From: Rhizobium rosettiformans W3
Lineage (GTDB): Bacteria; Pseudomonadota; Alphaproteobacteria; Rhizobiales; Rhizobiaceae
Direction: 5' to 3'
Length of the DNA stretch: 64,000 bases
Assembly: GCF_004912135.1 (NCBI RefSeq)
Contig: NZ_STGU01000004.1
Span: forward strand, 248,001 to 312,000
Within the stretch, counting starts at the first letter, position 1; every line of letters starts with the position of its first letter. The notes under the pieces are model-generated. The model had not been told where the DNA came from. It worked only from the letters and a program-made list of their open reading frames with translations, and made no database searches. Both the position numbers and the translations under genes were made by a program. Of the stretch, positions 19,640-28,808 are shown one piece after another.

Positions 19640-19777
19640 TCGGTCATCGATGTTTGCTTGCTAAGCTTTGGTTACCGCGCGGGACAGCCCGCGCCCTGTC
19701 GAACCTTCCTCTCAAAAATCGTTCTCTCCGCAGCGCATCCGCGCTGGGTCACTCTATGCGCTATGAAAGGGTTCAAC

Positions 19778-19987
19778 ATGACCACTGGCACAGTAAAATG
19801 GTTCAATTCCACCAAGGGCTTCGGCTTCATTCAGCCTGACAACGGCGGCCCGGACGCCTTCGTTCACATCTCCGCCGTCGAACGGTCGGGCATGCGCGAA
19901 ATCGTCGAAGGCCAGAAGCTGGCTTACGACATGGAGCGCGACAACAAGTCGGGCAAGATGTCGGCCTGCAACCTGCAGGCAGCCTGA
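19778..19987 (+). CDS. cspA: Cold-shock domain protein
   Basis: This 69-residue CspA-type nucleic acid chaperone is a single cold-shock domain. The RNA-binding motifs are visible: RNP1 as KGFGFIQP and RNP2 as AFVHIS, with the N-terminal MTTGTVKWFNSTKGFGFI. It binds single-stranded RNA and DNA in the cytoplasm. The conserved domain fixes the ATG at 19778. A well-spaced promoter and about 130 bases of leader precede it; a hairpin terminator follows at 20055. Two small, highly charged genes follow in the same direction. Confidence 0.97.
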   Translation: MTTGTVKWFNSTKGFGFIQPDNGGPDAFVHISAVERSGMREIVEGQKLAYDMERDNKSGKMSACNLQAA

Positions 19988-20054
19988 TAGATCCGGGATC
20001 CGCTTTCCTTTGACCACGGATGTACTGGCACTGTTGAAGGCACGATCCCTCGGA

Positions 20055-20084
20055 AAGGTCAGGCGGTTCGCCTGGCCTTTTTTT
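20055..20084 (+). terminator. Intrinsic terminator after the cold-shock gene
   Basis: GGTCAGGC and GCCTGGCC pair (one G-U) around a short GGTTC-type loop and are followed by seven T residues (CCTTTTTTT). It lies 70 bases after the csp stop and 38 before the next gene, so readthrough or a separate promoter would be needed for the downstream genes. Confidence 0.85.
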
Positions 20085-20121
20085 ATTGCCTGAACAAGGC
20101 AGCCTCCTGAAAGGAGACCCC

Positions 20122-20343
20122 ATGACCGAACACCTCACCAAATCCAGACAAACGGCCGAGATCGCCTTCGCGAAGACGCAGTCGCAGTTTCTGGCCCGCA
20201 GTCGCGCCGTCGACGAGCAGGATGCCATCGCCTCCGCGCGCGACGAAAAGACCATCCGTCTGCGCGAGGCACGTCTCGCCCGCGAGCGTGAAGCCCGCGA
20301 AAGCGCCACGGCGGCTCTGGTCGCCAAACGGGCGCGCACCTGA
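20122..20343 (+). CDS. Small, highly charged hypothetical protein (73 aa)
   Basis: This 73-residue protein is almost entirely charged and Ala-rich, starting MTEHLTKSRQTAEIAFAKTQ, then a predicted long helix rich in Arg, Glu and Ala and ending VAKRART. It has no hydrophobic segment. A strong AAAGGAGA site eight bases upstream picks the ATG at 20122 over 20086. It sits between the cold-shock gene and a second charged protein; in rhizobia such genes often follow csp genes. The function is unknown; RNA or ribosome association is only a guess from composition. Confidence 0.75.
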   Translation: MTEHLTKSRQTAEIAFAKTQSQFLARSRAVDEQDAIASARDEKTIRLREARLAREREARESATAALVAKRART

Positions 20344-20372
20344 AACCTGACATCCAAGAGATCGGAGACAAG

Positions 20373-20753
20373 ATGAAATTCAGCAGAGATCATGGCCTTG
20401 CCGAGCGCCGCACAACAGCCACTGAGGCCAAGGCGGCCCTGCTGCAGGCCTATAAGGCGGCACACGCCGCGGCAGATCCCGAGCGCGAGGCCCGCATGGC
20501 ACAACGTGCGATCCGCGCCGAAGAACGTGCCAAGCGCCATGCCGAGCGCGACCGGTTGAAGGCCGAAGAAGAGGCCCGAGCCGAGCAGGAAGCCCGCGAG
20601 CGCGAAGAAGCGGCGATCGCCGCAGCACGCGCCGAACAGGATGCCCGCGAGCAGGCCGAAGCATCGCGCATCAGCCGCGTGGTCGAAGACGAAGCCGCCC
20701 GCAAGGCCGAGCGTGACCGTCGCTACGCTGCCCGCAAGGCCCGCCAGAAGTAA
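20373..20753 (+). CDS. Charged coiled-coil hypothetical protein (DUF6481-like)
   Basis: This 126-residue protein starts MKFSRDHGLAERRTTATEAK and continues as a long Ala/Glu/Arg-rich region (about residues 30-126) that should form one extended helix or coiled coil. The N-terminal ERR-x-TA-x-EAKAALLQ segment resembles what I recall of DUF6481 proteins from alphaproteobacteria, which are also found next to cold-shock genes. A GGAGA site precedes the ATG. No catalytic motif is visible, and the function is unknown. Confidence 0.8.
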   Translation: MKFSRDHGLAERRTTATEAKAALLQAYKAAHAAADPEREARMAQRAIRAEERAKRHAERDRLKAEEEARAEQEAREREEAAIAAARAEQDAREQAEASRISRVVEDEAARKAERDRRYAARKARQK

Positions 20754-20958
20754 CCGGGCGGAGCTCCCTCGTCACGCCGCTGTCCGTTTTCGCTGCCTGA
20801 CGAGGCGGGTGCGAGCATGGTGAACACTGCGTGTGCAAAATGAGTTGCGCGCAATCGATCAAGCTCATGTGATTATACTAGACAACCATCTTCCTGATCG
20901 CCACTTGTGGCCTCGAAGCCGGATGGTCTCCCAAGCGTCCGGCGAAAGGAGCATGATC

Positions 20959-21312
20959 ATGATGAAGAAACTCGTTCTGGCTGCAGCCGTTGCTGCAGCA
21001 TCCCTTGCCACCCTACCCGCCAGCGCCGCGACTTATGTCGAGGCGGGCGGCTGGACGCCGCGCGAAATTCTCTTCGGCAAGCAGTATAATGGCAATGTCA
21101 CCGCGATCCGCGTGGACCGCGGCAGCTTCGAGCGGCACACCTATCCGCAGCAGGCCATCTATCCGACAGGCAACAGCCTGGCGCTTGCCCAGGCCGTGGT
21201 CGCGGAAGACCCGAGCCTCTCGGCAGCCCTCAAGGTGCGCGGCATCGCCCCGCACAATGTGCTGTGGGTGCAGACGGCCTATAATGGCGGCAAGATCGTC
21301 TACTATCGCTGA
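20959..21312 (+). CDS. Secreted hypothetical protein (117 aa)
   Basis: This protein has a clear Sec signal peptide (MKKLVLAAAVAAASLATLPASAA) and a mature part of about 93 residues. The mature part has no transmembrane segment and no cysteine, and repeats short Tyr/Gly/Asn-containing elements (GKQYNGNVTAIRVDRGS, AYNGGKIVYYR). I chose the second ATG (20959) because AAAGGAG is only two bases from the first (20953) but eight from this one. A TATACT element lies in the upstream region. I do not recognise the family. Confidence 0.72.
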   Translation: MMKKLVLAAAVAAASLATLPASAATYVEAGGWTPREILFGKQYNGNVTAIRVDRGSFERHTYPQQAIYPTGNSLALAQAVVAEDPSLSAALKVRGIAPHNVLWVQTAYNGGKIVYYR

Positions 21313-21424
21313 CGACCGGAGTGTTTGCGCGCTTGTCGCGTGAGGCAGATTGTTTCTCGCGACATGCGCGCATCACAAATCTCTGGTATCATCCCGTCCC
21401 AGTTCGAGAGCCTGGGAGGGAGCA

Positions 21425-22543
21425 ATGCGCCTTGCAGTCTACAACGTCGAGAACCTGTTCGATCGCGCCAAGGCGATGAACCTCGAAACCTGGGAGGACG
21501 GACGCCCCGTCCTCGAAAAGTTCGCCGAGTTGAACAGTCTGCTCGGCGAAATCTCCTACACGCCCGCGGCGCGCAAGAAGATGGCCGACCTGATCATCGC
21601 GCTCGGCATGGAAAAGAGCGACACCGGCCCCTTTGTCATTCTGCGCCGCAATCGCGGCGGCCTGTTGAAACGCCCTCAGTCGGGCGGCGTCGAGATCACG
21701 GCTTCGGGCCGCAGCGACTGGGTCGGCTCGCTCGAGTTGCGCGACGAACCGATCAACGAACACGCCATGCGCAACACGGCCCGCGTGATCCGCGACCTGG
21801 AGGCCGACGTGCTGGGCGTGGTCGAGGCCGAAAGCCGGCCGGTGCTGAAGGCCTTCAACGACGAGATCGTTGCCGCCGTCGACGGCACGCCGTTTCGTCA
21901 CGTGATGCTGATCGATGGCAATGACGAACGCGGCATCGATGTCGGACTGATGTCCGGACCGCAGTTTCCGATCGGCCGGATGCGCAGCCATGTCGACGAC
22001 CGGCTGCCGGATGGCAGCGACCGCATTATCTTTTCCCGCGACTGCCCGGAATTCGAAGTGACGACCGCAAGCGGCAACAGGCTGCTGGTGATGGTCAACC
22101 ATTTCAAGAGCAAGGGGTTTGGCGGCAAGGCCGAGTCGGACCGCCGCCGGAAGGCCCAGGCGACCCGTGTTGCCGAGATCGTGGAGGAGCGGCTGGCCGA
22201 AGGCTGGGAGTATATCGCGGTGATCGGCGACTTGAACGACACACCCGAGAGCGATCCCTTGAGCCCGCTTCTGCAGGACGCCGAGCTGACCGATGCCTTC
22301 GAGCATCCGAGCTTCGACAATGGCGGCTTCGAGGGCACCTATGGCCTGTCCAATCCCGGCAACAAGATCGATTACCTGCTGCTCTCGCCGAAACTGTTCG
22401 ACAAGGTGGAGAAAGGCGGGGTCATCCGCACCGGCATGTGGTCGGGGGTAAGGCCGAAACGCTGGGAGACCTATGAGGAGCTGAAGAGGCCGCAGGATGC
22501 GGCCTCCGATCACGCAGCGCTCTGGGTCGACCTCGACATTTGA
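21425..22543 (+). CDS. Endonuclease/exonuclease/phosphatase-family hydrolase
   Basis: This 372-residue protein carries the EEP fold shared by DNase I, exonuclease III and inositol phosphatases. The conserved elements are N8 in LAVYNVENLF, VLGVVEAESRP (catalytic Glu), VNHFKSK, the GDLNDTPESDPL motif, and the C-terminal SDHAALWVDLD. It lacks a signal peptide, so it is probably cytoplasmic. A GGGAGG site precedes the ATG at 21425. The substrate, nucleic acid or phosphoester, is not determined. Confidence 0.9.
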   Translation: MRLAVYNVENLFDRAKAMNLETWEDGRPVLEKFAELNSLLGEISYTPAARKKMADLIIALGMEKSDTGPFVILRRNRGGLLKRPQSGGVEITASGRSDWVGSLELRDEPINEHAMRNTARVIRDLEADVLGVVEAESRPVLKAFNDEIVAAVDGTPFRHVMLIDGNDERGIDVGLMSGPQFPIGRMRSHVDDRLPDGSDRIIFSRDCPEFEVTTASGNRLLVMVNHFKSKGFGGKAESDRRRKAQATRVAEIVEERLAEGWEYIAVIGDLNDTPESDPLSPLLQDAELTDAFEHPSFDNGGFEGTYGLSNPGNKIDYLLLSPKLFDKVEKGGVIRTGMWSGVRPKRWETYEELKRPQDAASDHAALWVDLDI

Positions 22544-22553
22544 GGTCTGGACC

Positions 22554-23804
22554 TCAGGCCCATTCCCCCTTCCGCATGACCGGCACCTTCGAGCCGTCGG
22601 CGCGAAGGCCGTCGATATCGACCTTGTCTGAGCCGACCATCCAGTCGATGTGGATCAGCGAGGAATTGCCGCCTTGCGCCTTGATCTGCTCCTGGCTGAG
22701 CGAGGCGCCGTTGAGGAAGCACTTCGAATAGCACTGGCCGAGCGCGATGTGGCAGGAGGCGTTTTCGTCGAAGAGTGTGTTGTAGAAGAGAACGCCCGAG
22801 GCCGAGATCGGCGAGGAATGCGGCACCAGCGCCACTTCGCCGAGACGGCGTGCGCCTTCGTCCGTGTCGAGCACCTTGTTGAGCACGGCCTCGCCCTTGG
22901 AGGCCTTGGCCTCGACGATCCGCCCGCCTTCGAAGCGCACCTGGATATTGTCGATCAGCGTGCCCTGATGGGAAAGTGGCTTGGTCGAGGAGACATGGCC
23001 CTCCACCTTCAGCGCATGCGGCGTGGTGAAGACTTCTTCCGTCGGGATGTTGGGATTGCAGGTCACGCCATTCTTCGCCGTCGAGGCGCCGCCATGCCAT
23101 TCATGGCCGTCTGCAAGGCCGACGGTCAGGTCCGTGCCGGGGCCGGTGAAGTGCAGGGCGGCAAATCGCTCGCCGTTCAGCCAGGTGGAGCGCTTCTTGA
23201 GTTCCGCATTGTGCTCGGCCCAGGCCGCGACCGGATCGTCGCGATCGACGCGCGAGGCAGCGAAGATGGCGTCCGCCAGCTTGCGCACGGCCTCTTCGAT
23301 CGGCATGTCGGGGAAGACGAGCTTCGCCCAGGAGGGGTTGGGATAGGAGCAGATGTTCCAGTTGATGTCGAAATTGGAGATATGCTCCAGCGCCGGCTTG
23401 TAGGCAATCGAGGTCGCCTTGTTGGCACGGCCGACCTTCGTCGGATCTTCCTGCGCCAGCAGCATCGGATTGTCGCCGGCAATGGCGAGACGGGCAGCGC
23501 CATTCTCGTAAGCCTTGGCCATGCCGTCATAGAGCCAGTTCGGCGCGCGGTCGAAGCTGTCGTCGTGACCATGACGATAGCGTGCCAGTGTCGTCTCCTC
23601 GTCGGAATAGAAGGTCGTCACCGTCGCCGCACCCGCTTGGTAAGCATGCGCCGTGATCAGCCGCACCAGCGGCACAGCGACGAGCGGCGCGGTCAGCACC
23701 AGATCCTGACCCTTTTGCAGCTGCAGCCCGACCTTGATCGCCACCTCGGCGAGCTTGTCGAGCTTGTGCGGATCGATGGAGGCGGAGAGATCGGGGAGGG
23801 TCAT
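22554..23804 (-). CDS. M29-family aminopeptidase (thermophilic metalloprotease)
   Basis: This 416-residue protein matches the M29 aminopeptidase family (AmpS/PepS type), which removes N-terminal residues using two metal ions. Features are visible in order: LQKGQDLVLTAP, HFTGPGTDLTVGL, the metal-ligand region NIPTEEVFTTPH, the C-terminal FYNTLFDENASCHIALGQCY and IHIDWMVGSDKVDIDG. I use the ATG at 23804 (MTLPDLSASIDPHKLDKLAE); upstream in-frame sequence is Arg/Cys-rich and unlike a protein. It is intracellular, with no signal peptide. Confidence 0.93.
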   Translation of the reverse strand: MTLPDLSASIDPHKLDKLAEVAIKVGLQLQKGQDLVLTAPLVAVPLVRLITAHAYQAGAATVTTFYSDEETTLARYRHGHDDSFDRAPNWLYDGMAKAYENGAARLAIAGDNPMLLAQEDPTKVGRANKATSIAYKPALEHISNFDINWNICSYPNPSWAKLVFPDMPIEEAVRKLADAIFAASRVDRDDPVAAWAEHNAELKKRSTWLNGERFAALHFTGPGTDLTVGLADGHEWHGGASTAKNGVTCNPNIPTEEVFTTPHALKVEGHVSSTKPLSHQGTLIDNIQVRFEGGRIVEAKASKGEAVLNKVLDTDEGARRLGEVALVPHSSPISASGVLFYNTLFDENASCHIALGQCYSKCFLNGASLSQEQIKAQGGNSSLIHIDWMVGSDKVDIDGLRADGSKVPVMRKGEWA

Positions 23805-23889
23805 GGGGCATTCCTGTTTTTGTCTGTATGCCAGACTTAAGGGTAAAGATGGCGAAGTCCAGACCATGCACGCCGAAGCATGGATCTGT

Positions 23890-24363
23890 TCAGGCAGTGA
23901 GCGGTGCCGCAATGGCGCCCAGCGCCTTGAGCGCATCCTGCGGGGACACCCGCACCTGCAAGCCGCGCTGCCCGCCATTCATGTAGACGAGCGGCTCGTC
24001 CATGGCCGAGATCTCGATGGCCGTAGGCACCTGTTTCTTCTGGCCGAAGGGGCTGATGCCGCCGACCACGAAACCTGTGAGCTTTTCGGCATTGGCCGGT
24101 TTCATCATCGCCGCCGATTTGCCGCCGAAAGCGCTCGCCAGCTTCTTCATCGACACCTCCTTGTCGGAGGGCACGACAACACAGACCGGCTTGCCGTCAA
24201 GCTCGGCCATCAGCGTCTTCAACACCCGCGACGGATGCTCACCGATCGCTTCCGCCGCCTGCAGCCCGATGCGCTCGGCATTCGGGTCGTAATCATAGGT
24301 CGCGGTGGTATAGGCGACACCGGCCTTGTCGAGGAACTGCGTGGCGCGGGTGGTCTTGGCCAT
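23890..24363 (-). CDS. ybaK: Cys-tRNA(Pro)/Cys-tRNA deacylase, YbaK/EbsC family
   Basis: This 157-residue YbaK-type trans-editing protein hydrolyses mischarged Cys-tRNA(Pro). It begins MAKTTRATQFLDKAGVAYTT and contains the family's KTLMAELDGKPVCVVVPSDKE and FVVGGISPFGQKKQVPTAIE. The length is normal. It follows the Spx/ArsC-like gene with a three-base gap and is probably cotranscribed with it. The specificity within the family (Cys-tRNA versus other) is inferred from similarity to YbaK. Confidence 0.93.
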   Translation of the reverse strand: MAKTTRATQFLDKAGVAYTTATYDYDPNAERIGLQAAEAIGEHPSRVLKTLMAELDGKPVCVVVPSDKEVSMKKLASAFGGKSAAMMKPANAEKLTGFVVGGISPFGQKKQVPTAIEISAMDEPLVYMNGGQRGLQVRVSPQDALKALGAIAAPLTA

Positions 24364-24366
24364 GGC

Positions 24367-24717
24367 TCAGGCCTGGAAGATCTGCTGATAGGTCTCGGGC
24401 TTAAAACCGACCGTGAGCTTGCCGTCGACATCGAGCACCGGCCGCTTGATCATCGACGGCTGCGCCAGCATCAGCGCCTTGGCGCGTGCCGCATCGAGGT
24501 TCTCTTTCTGCGCCTCGTCGAGTTTCTTGAAGGTCGTGCCGGCCTTGTTGAGCAGCACCTCCCAGCCAACCTGGCCGATCCAGCTGTCAAGGGTCGAGGC
24601 ATCGATGCCCTTGGCCTTGTAGTCGTGGAAGTCGTGCGCCACGTCTTGGCTTTCGAGCCAGGTGCGCGCCTTCTTCATCGTGTCGCAGTTCTTGATGCCG
24701 TAGATGGTGATGCTCAT
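24367..24717 (-). CDS. ArsC/Spx-family reductase-like protein (YffB type)
   Basis: This 116-residue thioredoxin-fold protein starts SITIYGIKNCDTMKKARTWL. It matches the YffB branch of the ArsC/Spx family. A single N-terminal Cys (C11) is present, without the CXXC of thioredoxins or Spx, and the arsenate-reductase Arg signature appears as KRPVLDVDGKLTVGF. Relatives are often annotated as glutathione-dependent thiol reductases, but arsenate reduction is not established. It is upstream of, and probably cotranscribed with, the ybaK-like gene. Confidence 0.9.
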   Translation of the reverse strand: MSITIYGIKNCDTMKKARTWLESQDVAHDFHDYKAKGIDASTLDSWIGQVGWEVLLNKAGTTFKKLDEAQKENLDAARAKALMLAQPSMIKRPVLDVDGKLTVGFKPETYQQIFQA

Positions 24718-24891
24718 GCGCCGCCGGTCTCCTGTTCATTCTCGACGGATAGCAAGACGATCCCACGGCTGGCAAGCCGAGCGGGTGGCCTTGGGGCCGG
24801 GAGCCGGAAAGTCTGTATAGGCCCGGCATGAAACGGGTTGCTCGATCGCCCGGAGCACGTCACCCTGTGGCAGCATGAGGGATGCAGACCG

Positions 24892-25452
24892 ATGACGAGC
24901 AACCAGGCTTATACGCTGTTTGAAACACAGAGCGGCACCTGCGCCATCGCCTGGAGCGATGAGGGCGTTTCCGGCTTTCGCCTTCCGGGCGACGATCCGG
25001 AACAGACGGAGCGCGCCATGCGCCGACGGTTCCCGGGCGCCGAGCCTGCGGCGCCGATCGCAGAGATTGCCGCGGCTATCGATCGTGTCCGGGCGTATTT
25101 TGCCGGTGAGCGCAGCGACTTCTCCGACCTGCCCCTCGACCTCTCGGCCCAGACGGATCTCTTTCGCCAGATCTACCTCGCCACCCGGCGTCTTGGCTGG
25201 GGAAGCACCACGACCTATGGCGCGCTGGCGGGGGAGCTGGAGCTGGGACCTGCGGGTGCCTGGACGATCGGTCAGGCCATGGCGAAGAACCCGATCCCGC
25301 TGATCATCCCGTGTCACCGGGTCTTGGCGGCAGGACGCAAGATCGGCGGCTTTTCGGCGCCGGGCGGATCGGACTCCAAGCTGCGCATGCTGGAGCTGGA
25401 AGGCGTCGAACTGCCCGACACGTCCCCGGCGCAGCAATCGTTCGTCTTCTGA
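24892..25452 (+). CDS. ogt: Methylated-DNA-[protein]-cysteine S-methyltransferase
   Basis: This 186-residue suicide repair enzyme takes a methyl group from O6-methylguanine onto its own cysteine. The active site IIPCHRVLAAGRKIGG is at about residues 138-153, with the methyl-acceptor C141; the helix-turn-helix part includes GSTTTYGALAGELELG. The extra N-terminal domain is typical of Ogt. I chose the ATG at 24892 (MTSNQAYTLFETQSGTC) by domain boundary. It diverges from the upstream leftward pair and converges on guaA. Confidence 0.94.
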   Translation: MTSNQAYTLFETQSGTCAIAWSDEGVSGFRLPGDDPEQTERAMRRRFPGAEPAAPIAEIAAAIDRVRAYFAGERSDFSDLPLDLSAQTDLFRQIYLATRRLGWGSTTTYGALAGELELGPAGAWTIGQAMAKNPIPLIIPCHRVLAAGRKIGGFSAPGGSDSKLRMLELEGVELPDTSPAQQSFVF

Positions 25453-25464
25453 AGGGGCATACGA

Positions 25465-25490
25465 AAAAACGGAGGGCGAGGCCCTCCGTT
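25465..25490. terminator. Bidirectional terminator between ogt and guaA
   Basis: CGGAGGGC (25470-25477) and GCCCTCCG (25481-25488) form an 8-bp stem with a 3-base loop. The minus-strand transcript (guaA) then has six T residues from the A-run at 25464-25469, a strong terminator. The plus side has only TTTC. Confidence 0.85.
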
Positions 25491-25522
25491 TCAGAAATTT
25501 CATATTGGCAGAGGCGTTCGCC

Positions 25523-27085
<1,563 letters not shown>

Positions 27086-27161
27086 GGCGAGCCTTTAAAG
27101 AAATCGCGGCCATCTTTCAATGGCAGATCGCCCGCAAAACCTGGAATTTTTGTGCGCCTGC

Positions 27162-27800
27162 TCAGAACCAGAAGACGCCGTCTTCCAGCGCCGTCTGCAG
27201 GCCATCGACGGCAAGCGCCAGCTTCTTGTCGATGACGTGCAGATACTGCGTCCAGTCGTCGATGTGATTGACGTCGTGCCGGCCGTCGGAAATGCCGCGC
27301 AACCCGATCAGGGGGATGTTGAAACCTTGGCAGGCGCGCAGAATGGCGAAGGTTTCCATGTCCACCATGTCGGCGTCGATCGACTTGTAGGCGGCGCCCG
27401 AGACGACATTCGCCCCAGTGGATAGCGTCGCCGTCTGTATCCCTGGGATCCGGAGCGGCAGTTCGACGGAAACGGGCAGGTCGAGAAACGGCGTCTTGCC
27501 CTTCTCAAAACCGAAGGCGGAGGCGTCCATGTCGCGATAGGAGACGGCCGAAACCTGGTAGATCTCGGCCTGTTCGAGCGTCGCCGACCCCGCCGAGCCG
27601 AGCGAGACGACGAGATCCGGCAGGTCGTCGTGGCTGGCAAGACGGGCGAGCTCCCGGGTCAGAGCGATGGCCGCTTCGACGGGCCCGACGCCGGTCATCA
27701 GCGGAGAAATGCGGGTGCGCAGGAAGACGCCGTATTCGGCATCGGCGGCCATGACGAAGAGCACGTTCTTGCCGGCGACCGGCTTCATTTCATAGGTCAT
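27162..27800 (-). CDS. mtnN: 5'-methylthioadenosine/S-adenosylhomocysteine nucleosidase
   Basis: This 212-residue phosphorylase-fold nucleosidase is expected to cleave MTA and SAH, releasing adenine. The N-terminal GVGPVEAAIALTREL and VVSLGSAGSATLEQAEIYQV motifs, the VDMETFAILRACQ segment (substrate Met and Glu) and the catalytic Asp in RGISDGR (the equivalent of E. coli D197) are all visible. It overlaps the upstream thioesterase gene by four bases (ATGA). Related futalosine or adenosine nucleosidases share this fold, so the exact substrate carries some doubt. Confidence 0.88.
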   Translation of the reverse strand: MTYEMKPVAGKNVLFVMAADAEYGVFLRTRISPLMTGVGPVEAAIALTRELARLASHDDLPDLVVSLGSAGSATLEQAEIYQVSAVSYRDMDASAFGFEKGKTPFLDLPVSVELPLRIPGIQTATLSTGANVVSGAAYKSIDADMVDMETFAILRACQGFNIPLIGLRGISDGRHDVNHIDDWTQYLHVIDKKLALAVDGLQTALEDGVFWF

Positions 27801-28246
27801 CCGGAAATCCCCTCACGGCCGCGGATGACCATCATCGTGCTGGTCATCGAGGCAATCAGCTTGGCCGGGCCGTCGGTCAGCGCATAGCCGCGACCGTCGG
27901 CGACGATGATATTGGAGCCGGGCTTGGTGATTTCGCCGCGAAACAGGAAGCGCTCGCCGCGCCCTGGCGACATCAGGTTCACCTTGAACTCGATGGTGAG
28001 CAGGGACACCTCCGGAGTGGTCACCGTATAGGCGGCATAGCTGCAGGCTGTGTCCAGCGCGGCGGAAATGACGCCGGCATGCAGGAAACCGTGCTGCTGG
28101 GTGAGCTTGGGATCGTAGGAGAGTTCAATTTCGACGACACCGGGGCTGACGCTCGAAAGCTCGGCCCCAAGCGTTTCCATCGCCCCCTGCCGCGCGAAGC
28201 TCTGCCGGATCCGTGTTTCAACGGTCTCCTGATCGTAGTCCACCAT
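27797..28246 (-). CDS. PaaI-family (hotdog-fold) thioesterase
   Basis: This 149-residue protein has the hotdog thioesterase fold. The PaaI-like signature is visible as QHGFLHAGVISAALDTACSYAA (in short pieces: HGFLHAGV, then ALDTACSYAA), followed by VSLLTIEFKVNLMSPGRGE. Relatives hydrolyse acyl-CoA or 4-hydroxybenzoyl-CoA-type esters. It is translationally coupled to the downstream mtnN by ATGA. The acyl-CoA substrate is unknown. Confidence 0.9.
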   Translation of the reverse strand: MVDYDQETVETRIRQSFARQGAMETLGAELSSVSPGVVEIELSYDPKLTQQHGFLHAGVISAALDTACSYAAYTVTTPEVSLLTIEFKVNLMSPGRGERFLFRGEITKPGSNIIVADGRGYALTDGPAKLIASMTSTMMVIRGREGISG

Positions 28247-28315
28247 GGCTCATATCCCCTTCGGCGGCGAAATTGGCATGGCCGTTCCAGGCAGGCAAGG
28301 CGGCGAAACGGAAAT

Positions 28316-28777
28316 TCAGTTCAGCCAGGCAATCGAGAGATTGAGCACGCTCGCAAAGGCGACCCAGGCAAGATAGGGCACGAAGAGCAGGGTCGAAATC
28401 CCGTCGATCGGCTTGGCCTTCACCATGAAGGCCACGATCGTCACCAGCATGCCGGCAATGACGGCAAGTGCGAGTTCGGGGTTCTGCAGGCCGAAGAAGG
28501 CGGGCGACCACATGAGATTGAAGGCCATCTGGGCGAACCAGAGCTGCATGGCCGCCGACTTCGGCGCACGCTGCCAGATCCGGGCACCGGCCACACCGAT
28601 CATCACATAGAGCGTGGTCCATACCGGACCAAAGATCCAGGAGGGCGGGTTGAAGAACGGCTTTTCGAGGGTCTGGTACCACTCGCCCGGCATGTTGGTG
28701 ACACCGGCAATGAGACCCGCGCCGACGACGAAACCGATGAAGAGGATGTAGCTTACGATCTTGGACATGGCAGGCAT
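28316..28777 (-). CDS. tspO: TspO/MBR-family membrane protein
   Basis: This 153-residue, five-helix integral membrane protein of the TspO/peripheral benzodiazepine receptor family shows the hallmark Trp- and Pro-rich loops: KPFFNPPSWIFGPVWTTLYV (about residues 39-58) and WSPAFFGLQNPELALAV. TspO binds porphyrins and affects tetrapyrrole and stress responses in alphaproteobacteria. The ATG at 28777 has AAGGAG eight bases upstream; a second ATG at 28768 lies closer to the helix. It precedes the iron-related operon but is separated from it by 32 bases on the same strand. Confidence 0.93.
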   Translation of the reverse strand: MPAMSKIVSYILFIGFVVGAGLIAGVTNMPGEWYQTLEKPFFNPPSWIFGPVWTTLYVMIGVAGARIWQRAPKSAAMQLWFAQMAFNLMWSPAFFGLQNPELALAVIAGMLVTIVAFMVKAKPIDGISTLLFVPYLAWVAFASVLNLSIAWLN

Positions 28778-28808
28778 CTAGGGCGCTCCTTTCGGTTCGA
28801 CCAGCGTT

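Noticed and set aside
20767..20805. CCTCGTCA/TGACGAGG inverted repeat after the charged protein gene
   Set aside because: A 23-base spacer and no T-run make a terminator doubtful; not listed as a feature.
24718..24891. Possible riboswitch or small RNA before ogt
   Set aside because: No stable or known fold seen; only an ordinary divergent promoter region.
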